Below are positions 42,222 through 50,877 of a stretch of 64,000 nucleotides of DNA, in pieces (within the stretch, counting starts at the first letter, position 1; every line of letters starts with the position of its first letter). This DNA comes from a bacterium (GTDB lineage Bacteria > Oederibacteriota > CAKKQC01), in NCBI GenBank assembly GCA_919901855.1, contig CAKKQC010000041.1:9419-73418 (forward strand), in the 5' to 3' direction. The notes beneath the pieces are model-generated. The model was not told where the DNA came from, did no database searches, and saw nothing but the letters and a program-made list of their open reading frames with translations. Position numbers and translations under genes: made by a program.

Positions 42222-43253
42222 CTACCGGCGGACGAGGTCCCTAACCGATTGCCAATGCGCGGTAGAGGCGTGCGCCAGGTGCCAGACGTAGATGCCGGAC
42301 GCGCCGGCCTTCCGGACCTCGGCCACCATCCATGCGAACTTGCGCGAGTCCGGCATCCAGACCTCGTGCCGCCGGCCGTCCCGCGTATAGGAGAACGTCA
42401 GCTCCCCCTCCGGTTCGCGCCATTCGGGGGCGACCCCGTACTGCTCCATGAGCTCCGCCGGCCCCGCCAGCCCAGTCTCCTTCTCCCGCTGCGTCCAGAC
42501 CAGGTCCTCGTGGGCTCCCGTCGCCGGCACCCAGTCCCGGCCGTACCAGGGGAGGGCGGCGACGAACTTCTCCGCCGGGATCCTCGACCGCGCGTAGGCC
42601 AGCTCCTCGGCGAAGTAGCCGCGCGGCATCAGCGGTCCGGGCTTGTCGTAGGAGTAGTCGTAGTACATGACCCGGACGTGGTCCGCGAGCCGGCCCAGCG
42701 CCGCATAGTCGAACGCCGTCGACGCCTCGTCCCTGGCGCTCGGCACGTCCATGACCGTGACCGAGAGCCGGCGCGGGCGCTTCATGACCGAGAGGGCCGA
42801 GGCGAGCTTGGCGACGAAGAGCGTGTACGGATCGCGCCCGCCCGGGCCCATCGCCTCGAAGTCGACGTCCACGCCGTCGTACCCGAACCGCTCGCAGAGC
42901 GCCACGAGCTCCTTCACGCATCGCTCGCCCGCCTTCCCGGCGATGGCCGCGGGCAGGAGCGGCGGCGTGCCGCCGATGGTGGCATAGACCAGGATGCCGC
43001 GCTTCCGCGCCCACGCGATCGTCCCGGCATCCTCCGCCTTGACGACCCGCCGGACGCCGCCGCCCGTGTCGATACCGTAGTAGAAGAGCGAGACCGAGTC
43101 GAGGAGCCCGGCGTTCGACTTGAGCTGGACGGTGCTGTCCGGGTCCTCCGTGACCCAGCCCCCGAACGTCATGGCGCCGGGCGCCCGACCGCACCCCGCC
43201 AGCGTGGCGGCCATCAGGACGACAGCCCGCCACCACCGAACGCCGCTGGTCAA
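42222..43253 (-). CDS. GH18-like lipoprotein
   Basis: A 343-residue protein with the GH18 catalytic signature DGVDVDFE (DxxDxDxE) in a TIM barrel, preceded by YATIGGTPPL and followed by VMYYDYSY and ALPWYGRDW. The N-terminus holds a lipobox (AATLAGC). The start is uncertain: TTG at 43253 gives a reasonable signal sequence, 9 bases behind the rhamnosidase stop; no good Shine-Dalgarno is seen. The family covers chitinases and endo-N-acetylglucosaminidases. Co-transcribed with a GH78 enzyme. Confidence 0.82.
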   Translation of the reverse strand: MTSGVRWWRAVVLMAATLAGCGRAPGAMTFGGWVTEDPDSTVQLKSNAGLLDSVSLFYYGIDTGGGVRRVVKAEDAGTIAWARKRGILVYATIGGTPPLLPAAIAGKAGERCVKELVALCERFGYDGVDVDFEAMGPGGRDPYTLFVAKLASALSVMKRPRRLSVTVMDVPSARDEASTAFDYAALGRLADHVRVMYYDYSYDKPGPLMPRGYFAEELAYARSRIPAEKFVAALPWYGRDWVPATGAHEDLVWTQREKETGLAGPAELMEQYGVAPEWREPEGELTFSYTRDGRRHEVWMPDSRKFAWMVAEVRKAGASGIYVWHLAHASTAHWQSVRDLVRR

Positions 43254-43264
43254 GCGCGCACTAG

Positions 43265-45616
43265 TCAGGCCTGCCACTCCACCACCCACCGGCGAGTGCC
43301 GGTCACGGTCGCCGGGCTGACTCCCGGCAGGAGGACGCGCGCCTTCACGCCCCTGGGGAGCGAGAGCGAGACGTGGACCCGGCTCCCCCGGCGCGCCCAC
43401 GCGCTCGTCACGAGTCCCTGCGGCGTCGGGATCGTCGCGCCGCCGCGAGTGCCGATGAACCGGGGGACGAAGGCGATCTCCTTCCAGGCGGGCGCGGTCT
43501 GCCAGATCCCGCCGATGATCCGCGCGAGATGGAAGATCGGGTGCGCGGACCAGGCGTGGGAGAGGCTGGTCTGGCCGGGCGTGTGCTCGCGCTCGAAGCC
43601 CTCGAAGGTCGTGCCGTGCGCGACCATGGGGGCCCAGCGCTCGCGGATGCAGGCCGCGACCTCGGCGCCGTACCCGCGGTCGGCGAGGACCTCGAAGACG
43701 TACGTGATCCAGTAGGCCGAGGGACGGACCGCCGGCGTCTCCCGGCCGCGCACGAAGGGCAGGAGGACCTTGTCGATCATGGCCTTCTCGGACTTTGGGT
43801 TCAGCCCCGCGATGATCGCGAGCGTCTGCGCGTGGATCGAGGTCGTGTCCACGATCGTGCCATCCCACCGGATTCCGTCGCGGACGAGCCCCTGCGCGTC
43901 CAGCAGGCCGGCGAGCGAGACGCGCAGGTCGCGCGCCCAGGCCTCCAGCGCCCCGGCCCACTCCCGGTGGCCGGCGATCCCGGCCAGCGCCGCCATGCGG
44001 TCGAGCGTGATCAGGAGCCAGAGGTTGTAGACCGCCGAGTAGCCGTCCTTGAACAGGCCCGTCCAGTCGAGGAAGAGCCACGTCCGCGGGTCGTAGGGCA
44101 CCAGCCGGGTCTTGCGGTCGATCCGGTCAAGGAAGTACTCGAGCGCGCCCAGCACGGTCTCACCGTGCGTCCGGAATGCCTCGGGACTCCCGGTCTGCCA
44201 GTAGTGGTCCCAGAGCGTGAGCATCCAGATGAGCGTGAAGTCCGGCAGGACGCAGTGGTGGGCCATCGTCGGCGCGTGTCCGTAGGTCAGCCCGTCCGGC
44301 GTCGTCTGGCCCGCGATCTGGGCGATGCCGCGCCGCAGGAGGCGGGTGTCCGCGGACAGGTGGAACGTGTTCCACGCCTGCACCCGCGCGTCGCCCCACC
44401 ACTGCGCCTGCTCCCGCCACGGCGTGTCGACGTAGGCGTCGAGCATGCAGCACTGCTGGGTCCAGGCCGAGGTTTCCCAGATCGCCTCGAGGACGGGGTC
44501 CGAGGAGGCAAACGAGCCCTTCCGTTCCAGCGGGTACCCGACCCAGTTGAGGTGGAACCGGACCCGGACGGGACGGACCGTGTCGCGGACGGTGATCACC
44601 AGGTACCGGAATCCGAACGGGTGGTAGAACTCGTGGCCGGTCGTCCCCTTGCGGCACACGAGCCGGTTCCCGAACGCCATCCGGCACCCGGCCGGGTACG
44701 GGAGGTGGGGCGATAGCGATGCACGGTCGATCGACTCGACGTGCGCGAAGTCCACGATCTCCCCCCCGGCGGCACCATCGACGCGGACGGTCAGGTTCCC
44801 GACGTGGAGCTTTCCGAAGTCGACGAGATAGCTGCGGAACTTCCCCCGGCCGCCTGCGGGCACCCGAAGGTCGTCCGGCCGGCCCGTCGTGGGCGTGTGC
44901 GTGAGCGGTTCGCGCACCCGGACCTCGATCACGTCCCGGGCCGTCGCGTACCCCGTCGCGCTCCGGCCGGCGGCAACGCCGATCAGGGCCCGCGGAGCGA
45001 CGATGCGCTCGGCGAGCATCGGAGTCCCGCGCGGTTCGAGCCCCGACCACGGCATCGCGTTCCACGCCCGGGCATCGGACCCCGGCCCCCACGCCGAGTC
45101 GTCGAACTTGAGGCTGCGCCAGTCCACAGGCTCGAGCCGGGCGTCGAAGTGCTCCTGGCCGAAGAGCTGGAAGCTCACGGGCGGCGCGCCCCGGTTGATC
45201 CCGCGCTCGCGCCGCGTCTTCCACGTCGCATCGCTCAGGACCTCGACCGTCCCCCACTTGCCCGCGACGAGGAGCCCCGCCACGCCCTGGGAGCGGTACT
45301 GGTAGGTGCTGAACCCGGGGTTGTGGGCGCGGATCGCGATCACGTTCGCCCCGCGTCGCAGGTACTTCGCCACGTCGACCTCGTCGTACGGCCAGTGCGA
45401 CTGGTACCCGCGGGCGGGGCCGCGGCAGACGAACGTCCCGTTGATCCAGAGCCGGTACGACTGGTCGGCGGTGATGAAGAGCGGCGCGCTCCTGGGCACG
45501 CGCTCGAGGGTCACGGTCTTGCGGACGTCGATGTAGCAGTTGAGCAGGTCCCAGGCGTAGTGCTCGGCCCAGATCCACGCAGCCCGCTTCAGGACGGAAG
45601 GGATGCTGTCCATCAT
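43265..45616 (-). CDS. GH78 alpha-L-rhamnosidase-like enzyme
   Basis: A 783-residue cytosolic protein. N-terminal sandwich domains (FITADQSYRLWINGTFVCRG) bind sugar, and the (alpha/alpha)6 barrel contains the GH78 hallmark LDAYVDTPWREQAQWWGDAR with its catalytic acid and LPDFTLIWMLTLWDHY. The family releases terminal L-rhamnose from glycans with inversion. No signal peptide, so it acts on imported oligosaccharides. Its start lies only 6 bases behind the AbiE-like toxin stop, so the natural promoter of this gene may have been displaced by that insertion. Confidence 0.87.
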   Translation of the reverse strand: MMDSIPSVLKRAAWIWAEHYAWDLLNCYIDVRKTVTLERVPRSAPLFITADQSYRLWINGTFVCRGPARGYQSHWPYDEVDVAKYLRRGANVIAIRAHNPGFSTYQYRSQGVAGLLVAGKWGTVEVLSDATWKTRRERGINRGAPPVSFQLFGQEHFDARLEPVDWRSLKFDDSAWGPGSDARAWNAMPWSGLEPRGTPMLAERIVAPRALIGVAAGRSATGYATARDVIEVRVREPLTHTPTTGRPDDLRVPAGGRGKFRSYLVDFGKLHVGNLTVRVDGAAGGEIVDFAHVESIDRASLSPHLPYPAGCRMAFGNRLVCRKGTTGHEFYHPFGFRYLVITVRDTVRPVRVRFHLNWVGYPLERKGSFASSDPVLEAIWETSAWTQQCCMLDAYVDTPWREQAQWWGDARVQAWNTFHLSADTRLLRRGIAQIAGQTTPDGLTYGHAPTMAHHCVLPDFTLIWMLTLWDHYWQTGSPEAFRTHGETVLGALEYFLDRIDRKTRLVPYDPRTWLFLDWTGLFKDGYSAVYNLWLLITLDRMAALAGIAGHREWAGALEAWARDLRVSLAGLLDAQGLVRDGIRWDGTIVDTTSIHAQTLAIIAGLNPKSEKAMIDKVLLPFVRGRETPAVRPSAYWITYVFEVLADRGYGAEVAACIRERWAPMVAHGTTFEGFEREHTPGQTSLSHAWSAHPIFHLARIIGGIWQTAPAWKEIAFVPRFIGTRGGATIPTPQGLVTSAWARRGSRVHVSLSLPRGVKARVLLPGVSPATVTGTRRWVVEWQA

Positions 45617-45622
45617 GCCATC

Positions 45623-47242
45623 CTACCCGAGTTTCCCTTCACGGAAGTCCTGGATGATCGATGCGTACGCTTCATTGGGCAACTCGTAGAAGTCGAACAG
45701 CATGAACAGTGGCTCTCCGAAACGTCTGACCATATCCGGAAGACTTGGCTCTATCTCTTCCAGTCGACATGAAATCGCGACAGCATCCATTTCGTCAGAG
45801 GCGATCCGAGACTGAATTCGCGGACGGGCTCCAGGGCCCTCAAGAGCCCGACCCTGAACCCCAGCATGTGTGATTGAGATCCCGACAACACTGGTCCCTG
45901 GAAGTTGCAGCCGGGAGTACAGACGTACGCAGTAGAGCAGCGTCTCAGCCAAGCGGTACACTCGCAGACGACAGGAGAGCTTGCTGGCATCCCTCTCGTT
46001 TTCGAAGAAGCTCTGAAGAAGATAGAACTCCCCGGTCTGGCGCAAAGCCCAGTAGTCGTAGGAGGCCTTCCCCCCGCCACTGATCTCCGCCAAGATCCCG
46101 TCTCGCCGAGGTTTGGGCCTGAAATCTGGTTCATCGAGCACGATGCCGACGGGCCACCCGAAGTTCATGATCTGTGCGGCTCGCGCCGCCCCAAGCAGCT
46201 CCTTCTGAGTCCTACGAATCTCCGTTCCGACTAGCGTGAAGCGCACTTCCATATAGCCCCTGAGCTTCGCCTTCTGGATACCGATCTCCGCATCATGGCG
46301 ATGGGCAGTGAACCATGCCTCATTCCACCGCACAGGTGCATTTCCGACACTCCGGGTGTTCGACCTCCTAGCTTGGGCTGCCAAGCCGAGAATCTCGTTT
46401 ACCGCCATGTAGGACGCTGTCAGGACAGCCTCGCGCTCCTGAGGCGACGCAGACTGGAGGAAGTCCGCCACATTGCCCGGCCCCCTGGCATCGCGCGAGC
46501 TGAAGGCCTCTCGTATTCTTTCGATCGCTTTCTGCACCAACGGTTCACCCAGCCACGGGCGGATCGCATCCGCCACCGTACTGGCACCGTCTCCGTATTG
46601 ACTGGCGATCGCGTAGATGTCGTAGGCATCCTTCTCCTTGAACCGCTCCCCGAGAACGATCCCCTTCATCGTGAGGCATCCCGTCACATCCGCGATCTGC
46701 ATCTGCACCTTCCCCTTCGATCCATTCGGCAGCAAGCCCTCGAACTCGATCTGTTCCTTGTGCTCGAACGCTGCCTGGCAACCTTCGCACTTCCTCACGT
46801 GAAGACCGTCCTGTAACTCAAGATGCCGGTGCTGTCCGGCACGCGCATCTTCCTCGTGTGTCAGGAAATCGATGTGGATCTTGTACTCCTTTTCATCAAG
46901 CCCGGAAACGATGGAGCGCGCGAAGGAATTCGGGATCGGCGTTCCATTCCTGTCCAGAACAGGTTGATACCCTCGCCCTTCAAGCAGCGTTAGGATGGTC
47001 GCGTAGTGCTCCGCGCTGATCTTGGCAGGATCTACAGCGACGTCTATGTCGATTGAGCCGACGTGCGCGAATGGGGCACCCGGCCGAGGATTGCGTTCAA
47101 GGAGCAGGTACGGAACCCAACCTCCGACAAGAACCAAGGCTTCACGATACGAAGCCAGCATCGTCATCAACTCGAGAAGGACGCTCTTCGAGGCTTCGAT
47201 CAGGGGCTTCTCGAATGCTGAACGTGTGCGCATCTCGCTCAC
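45623..47242 (-). CDS. AbiEii-like nucleotidyltransferase toxin with extra C-terminal domain
   Basis: A 539-residue protein. Residues 1-290 match the AbiEii/DUF1814-type minimal nucleotidyltransferase: LVLVGGWVPYLLL (Gly-Gly), SIDIDVAVD (paired Asp), and later KEKDAYDIYAI. Residues about 300-539 form a second region with GILAEISGGGKASYDYWALR, RVYRLAETLLYCVRLY and VVGISITHAGVQG. This resembles the C-terminal region seen in AlbA-2/SLFN-type helix-turn-helix proteins and is not part of classical AbiEii. AbiEii toxins modify RNA and stop growth during phage attack. G+C is about 58%, against 70% around it. GTG start (ATG at 47233 possible), two bases behind the antitoxin gene. Confidence 0.75.
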   Translation of the reverse strand: MSEMRTRSAFEKPLIEASKSVLLELMTMLASYREALVLVGGWVPYLLLERNPRPGAPFAHVGSIDIDVAVDPAKISAEHYATILTLLEGRGYQPVLDRNGTPIPNSFARSIVSGLDEKEYKIHIDFLTHEEDARAGQHRHLELQDGLHVRKCEGCQAAFEHKEQIEFEGLLPNGSKGKVQMQIADVTGCLTMKGIVLGERFKEKDAYDIYAIASQYGDGASTVADAIRPWLGEPLVQKAIERIREAFSSRDARGPGNVADFLQSASPQEREAVLTASYMAVNEILGLAAQARRSNTRSVGNAPVRWNEAWFTAHRHDAEIGIQKAKLRGYMEVRFTLVGTEIRRTQKELLGAARAAQIMNFGWPVGIVLDEPDFRPKPRRDGILAEISGGGKASYDYWALRQTGEFYLLQSFFENERDASKLSCRLRVYRLAETLLYCVRLYSRLQLPGTSVVGISITHAGVQGRALEGPGARPRIQSRIASDEMDAVAISCRLEEIEPSLPDMVRRFGEPLFMLFDFYELPNEAYASIIQDFREGKLG

Positions 47243-47244
47243 GC

Positions 47245-48330
47245 TCAGAACCTGAGCTTCTCTTTGCGCAGGAAGTCCGCCTGTTCCCGGCCGCGACCAG
47301 GATTCGCCGAAAGGTCCAGGTAGAGCTGTATGTTTCCGACAAGTGACTTGCCCTCAACATTCTGTGCGCCATAGAAGACGCCCATGTCGTACGGCAGGAG
47401 GAGAACGATGTTCCCTCCGGACTCCACCGGCCTCAAGTCCATCGCTTTGACCCACTCGTCTACCGCTCCAGCGTCAGGAACATACACCTCAACCGAGCCC
47501 ACGCCGCGGACGAAAGGCGCAACCAAGCTGGCAGCGGCGAACGAGGTGATCGCATACTGCCACTTGCGATCGGCACCAATAGCTGCGAGGGCAGTCATGC
47601 TGCGATCGGGATCACGCTCAAAAGAGAAGTAGGTGAATCTGCCCGTGCGAGACGGATCGTACGCATCCCTCCAGGCGTCGAGAAGTAAAGCGGGCTGAGC
47701 AAGGCGAAGAAGGCGGCCGTCCCGGCCGAGGAAACCATCTTCGATGAGCCGCGAGCACACCTTGGAGGCCAATCCAACGCTGACTCCAACCTCTCCGGCG
47801 AGCTCTGTGAGTTTCCATGCTCGCTTCGGTGCCTCCAACAGAGCCCTGATGAGTCGGCTTGAGACTGGGGTGAAGAGGGATCGCGGCCTTCCGCGCACAG
47901 GAAATGGATTGCTCTCGACCAGACGCTCGATGTAGATCCCGTCGAACTGGATGAAGCAGTTCCCAGCAAGGTCAAGGTAGCCGGTGTTCTCTTGCCGACA
48001 GATCTCCTGGACCTGAGGGCTTATGTAGGCCGAAGCGAGCATCGGGTACGCGCCAGGGATTGACTGCGCACATGCCCTCAATTGACGGAGACTCTCCCGC
48101 ACTCGTCCCGGCGGCAGGCTCGCCTTCACCTCAATGACAAGACGCCGTGGCTGCCGCAGAGAGGTGATGACGTCGGCGATGATGTCGACCCCAACATCCC
48201 CAATCCGGACTTCCCGCTGGACCTTTGAAATCTTGAGTCCAGGGGCCAGATTCGGCAATTTGTTCGCGATTGCTGCCTCAAGAGCCTGCGGGCTGATTCG
48301 AGGAGATATCACTATATTAGGCATGTTCAC
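47245..48330 (-). CDS. AbiEi-like type IV antitoxin / transcriptional autoregulator
   Basis: A 361-residue protein. An N-terminal nuclease-like core with VGVDIIADVITSLRQPRRLVIEVKAS (PD-(D/E)xK-like Asp and Glu-x-Lys) is followed by a winged HTH (AWKLTELAGEVGVSVGLASKVC) and an AbiEi C-terminal type region (EVYVPDAGAVDEWV, NIVLLLPYDMGVFYG). AbiEi antitoxins repress their operon and counter the toxin without binding it. The restriction-nuclease-like N-terminus is an oddity. GTG start at 48330; ATG at 48324 is an alternative. Confidence 0.72.
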   Translation of the reverse strand: MNMPNIVISPRISPQALEAAIANKLPNLAPGLKISKVQREVRIGDVGVDIIADVITSLRQPRRLVIEVKASLPPGRVRESLRQLRACAQSIPGAYPMLASAYISPQVQEICRQENTGYLDLAGNCFIQFDGIYIERLVESNPFPVRGRPRSLFTPVSSRLIRALLEAPKRAWKLTELAGEVGVSVGLASKVCSRLIEDGFLGRDGRLLRLAQPALLLDAWRDAYDPSRTGRFTYFSFERDPDRSMTALAAIGADRKWQYAITSFAAASLVAPFVRGVGSVEVYVPDAGAVDEWVKAMDLRPVESGGNIVLLLPYDMGVFYGAQNVEGKSLVGNIQLYLDLSANPGRGREQADFLRKEKLRF

Positions 48331-48341
48331 TCGCCAGTGAA
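48326..48341 (-). promoter_or_regulatory. Operator candidate at the AbiE-like operon start
   Basis: Perfect inverted repeat TTCACT-cgcc-AGTGAA covering the predicted transcription start and the start codon. AbiEi-type antitoxins bind inverted repeats in their own promoter, so this is a good autorepression site. Confidence 0.6.
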
Positions 48342-48371
48342 AGTATATCTAATAGGATAGCATCCTGTCAA
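48342..48371 (-). promoter_or_regulatory. Near-consensus promoter of the AbiE-like operon
   Basis: Minus-strand TTGACA (48366-48371), 18-base spacer, TATACT (48342-48347). Transcription should start near 48335, only about 5 bases before the GTG, so the message is essentially leaderless. It is the closest match to the sigma70 consensus in the window. Confidence 0.75.
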
Positions 48372-48383
48372 CCACCAGCCTAG

Positions 48384-49505
48384 TCACGGCCGGGCCTCCC
48401 CTCGAACGGCGAGCATCCCGGCGCGCACCATCCAGCCGACGAGGGCGAGCCCCAGGATGACGAGAACGAGAAAGACCGCGAGGGGGCCGGACTGTACCTT
48501 CAGCGGGAGCGAGGCGGGGTCGAACACGGACGCGATCTCGCGCGACTGGACCCACTGCCGGGAGGCTACGTTGGCGGCGAGCGCCGCGAGCTGCACCGCC
48601 ACGACCAGGTCGGCTCCCCCGGCCCGGCGCGAGGCTTTCCACGCCAGCCCCCACGCGACGACGGGCAGGAGCGCCGAGAGCATGGCCAGCCCGTGCGGCA
48701 GGGGCATGGCGAAGACCGCACCGCGGACATCGGCGGAGAGCGCGCCGAAGATGTACCAGAGGCCCATGGCCCCGAAAAGCGCGAGCCCGAGCGTGTGGAT
48801 CCGGAATGCCCAGCGCCGCGCCCAGACCCGATAGCCTTCACTCTCGCGCGCCGCGAGGACCTGGGCGTCGAAGAGCAGGTACGCGGCCGTAGTGGTGACC
48901 CCGAGCCCGAGCATCATGAGCCAGCGCGGGACCAGCGTGGGATCCCCGAGGTTGAGCGCCAGGCCGCCCACAGCCCCAAAGCGGGCCGTGCCGTCGAAGA
49001 TCGCGAGCATGCGCCCCCCGTTCGCCATGAGCGAGAAGCCGTTGGCGAAGATGAACCCGACGGCCAGCACGAGCCCGGCGGCGGCCGCGCCCGCCACGAG
49101 CCGCAGCCGCCCCGGCCACCCCGCGGACGGGAGCATGGCAAAGGCGTACACGCCCGCGTAGGCCACGAGGAGGAGCGGGACGATGGAGAACCACGGCCAC
49201 GCGACCAGGATCGTGGCCGGGTACGCGACCGGCGCGAAGACGACCTGGAGGAAGAGGAGGGGCACGATGCCGAGGTTGACGGCCACCGCGACCGCGACCG
49301 GCAGGGCGCCGCCCAGCCGGGCCGCCAGCCGCCGGCCGTGCTCCCCCCCCAGGAGGGCCGCCGCGATCGCGACCGGAATCCCGGCATACACGAGGTGCAT
49401 GGCCGCGACGTGGAGGAAGAACCCGACGCCCTTGAGCACGAGCAGGAGCCCGAGGGGCGCCGGAAGACCCGCCACGGGCGGAGCGAGCGGGAACTCAGGT
49501 CCCAT
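48384..49505 (-). CDS. Multi-spanning membrane partner of the bd-like oxidase
   Basis: A 373-residue protein with about nine membrane segments. It starts inside the end of the CydA-like gene (11-base overlap) and is therefore its partner. It has FFLHVAAMHLVYAG near the N-terminus, similar in layout to a degenerate CydA-like or second subunit, rather than classical CydB. Candidate heme His lies in HVAAMHLVY. The conserved arrangement of a CydA-like protein with a second related subunit is known for divergent members of the bd superfamily. Confidence 0.65.
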   Translation of the reverse strand: MGPEFPLAPPVAGLPAPLGLLLVLKGVGFFLHVAAMHLVYAGIPVAIAAALLGGEHGRRLAARLGGALPVAVAVAVNLGIVPLLFLQVVFAPVAYPATILVAWPWFSIVPLLLVAYAGVYAFAMLPSAGWPGRLRLVAGAAAAGLVLAVGFIFANGFSLMANGGRMLAIFDGTARFGAVGGLALNLGDPTLVPRWLMMLGLGVTTTAAYLLFDAQVLAARESEGYRVWARRWAFRIHTLGLALFGAMGLWYIFGALSADVRGAVFAMPLPHGLAMLSALLPVVAWGLAWKASRRAGGADLVVAVQLAALAANVASRQWVQSREIASVFDPASLPLKVQSGPLAVFLVLVILGLALVGWMVRAGMLAVRGEARP

Positions 49506-50856
49506 CGTGCGTCTTCCCCGGCATGGAGCCCGCCAGCCCCTCGAGGTACGCGGCGAGGGCGGCCGCCTCGGCCTCCGTACCCGACCACGGCGGCATCACG
49601 AACCTGACCCGTTCCGGATGACGGACGAGGGTCCCGATCAGCTCCGGCGTCCAGCCGTGCAGGAACTGCCGGAACCCCATGTAGCCGTCCGTCGCATGAC
49701 ACGACCCGCAGTGGTGCATGGCGATCGCCTCGCCGAGGTCCCGGCGCGAACCGGCGGGCAGGCGCGCGATCGCGTCACGCCGGATCGCGCCGGTCCGGTT
49801 GGCGAGCTGCGGGAAGCGCCGCAGGGCCCACCGGCGGACCCAGAGGCCGCCGTTCACCCAGCCGTTCCGCCGCAGCCCCGGCAGCTCGCCGGGCAGGACG
49901 CCGTGGCTGTAGACCTCGCCGTAGATCACGAAGGGCTTCCGCACCGCCTCGCGGATGAACTCGCCCGCGCCCACGGCCACCAGCCCCATCCCCCAGAGCA
50001 GGATGGCGAACCCGGGCGAGAGCCACGCCGGGAATCTCCGGAGCCCGGCCAGCATCATGGCCAGGACGCCGGCGACCGATCCGGCCAGCGCGGCGGCGAA
50101 GATGTTGAGCACCGGCGCGCCGATCGCGGCCGCCCGCGCGCTGGCGGGCAGCGCCGCGAACCACCAGCCCGCGCCGGCCACGAACAGCGCCGTTCCGGCG
50201 TAGACCGGCCGCGCGGCCCGGCTCACGACGAGGTCCCGGACCGGCGCGCCCGCCCGGAAGGCCGCGTGCAGGTGGACGTAGAGCGTCGCGAGCAGGAGCG
50301 CGGCGCCGGTCCGGCCGATGATCTGGGGGAGGGCCTGCGGGTTGGCGAGTCCCCGCCACACGTCCCCGCCCCAGTCTCCCGGGTTGAGCATGAACGACGT
50401 GATCGGCGTGATGATCACCAGGCTGATCCAGGCCGCGGCGGCGTAGATCCGGAGGATCGCCAGGTGGACGCGGGGCGCGAGCGTTCCCCATCCGTACCAG
50501 AAGACGAAGGCCGAAACGATCTCGATCAGGAAGAAGACGTACTCCGCGCCCCAGGCGAAGACGAACGTCCGGATCAGGAACTCGGTGGCCAGCGGCGAGG
50601 CCAGCCCGATCGTCCACCAGATCCCGACCCCCGTGATCGAACCCCAGACCATGGTGACGAGGATGAAGAACTTCGCGTGACCCCGGAGGTATTCGAGATA
50701 GGCCCGGTCGTTCGTCCGGTATGCATGCCCAACCTCAACGGCGAGAAAGAGGCCGCCGCCGACGGCATATAGCGATACGAAGATGTGGAGGGTGGCCACC
50801 ACGGCGATCAGCATCGGCGCCGTCAGTCCGGGCACGTCCCAGAACGGATAATGCAT
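49495..50856 (-). CDS. Cytochrome bd-like oxidase subunit I with fused cytochrome c domain
   Basis: A 453-residue protein. The N-terminus (TLHIFVSLYAVGGGLFL with H24, VWGSITGVGIWWTIG, FLIEIVSAFVFWYGWG, ITPITSFMLNPG) is that of bd-type quinol oxidase subunit I with about eight to nine membrane helices. The quinol-binding Q-loop is reduced. The C-terminal 70 residues hold a monoheme cytochrome c motif, HHCGSCHATDG (CxxCH), plus distal Met in FVMPPWSG. Such c-type-heme-bearing members could take electrons from cytochrome c instead of quinol. The ATG lies 7 bases behind TACAGT. Confidence 0.82.
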   Translation of the reverse strand: MHYPFWDVPGLTAPMLIAVVATLHIFVSLYAVGGGLFLAVEVGHAYRTNDRAYLEYLRGHAKFFILVTMVWGSITGVGIWWTIGLASPLATEFLIRTFVFAWGAEYVFFLIEIVSAFVFWYGWGTLAPRVHLAILRIYAAAAWISLVIITPITSFMLNPGDWGGDVWRGLANPQALPQIIGRTGAALLLATLYVHLHAAFRAGAPVRDLVVSRAARPVYAGTALFVAGAGWWFAALPASARAAAIGAPVLNIFAAALAGSVAGVLAMMLAGLRRFPAWLSPGFAILLWGMGLVAVGAGEFIREAVRKPFVIYGEVYSHGVLPGELPGLRRNGWVNGGLWVRRWALRRFPQLANRTGAIRRDAIARLPAGSRRDLGEAIAMHHCGSCHATDGYMGFRQFLHGWTPELIGTLVRHPERVRFVMPPWSGTEAEAAALAAYLEGLAGSMPGKTHDGT

Positions 50857-50863
50857 TGGCGCT

Positions 50864-50869
50864 ACTGTA
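50864..50869 (-). promoter_or_regulatory. -10 box of the bd-like oxidase operon
   Basis: Minus-strand TACAGT followed by exactly 7 bases and the ATG; identical to the arrangement before the DUF5107 gene. Confidence 0.5.
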
Positions 50870-50877
50870 GCACCCGG

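Noticed and set aside
45610-48400. Search for a gene-tail duplication around the AbiE-like operon
   Set aside because: Neither the end of the bd-oxidase partner gene nor any other neighbour end recurs at the other side; this system lacks the tail-repeat signature.
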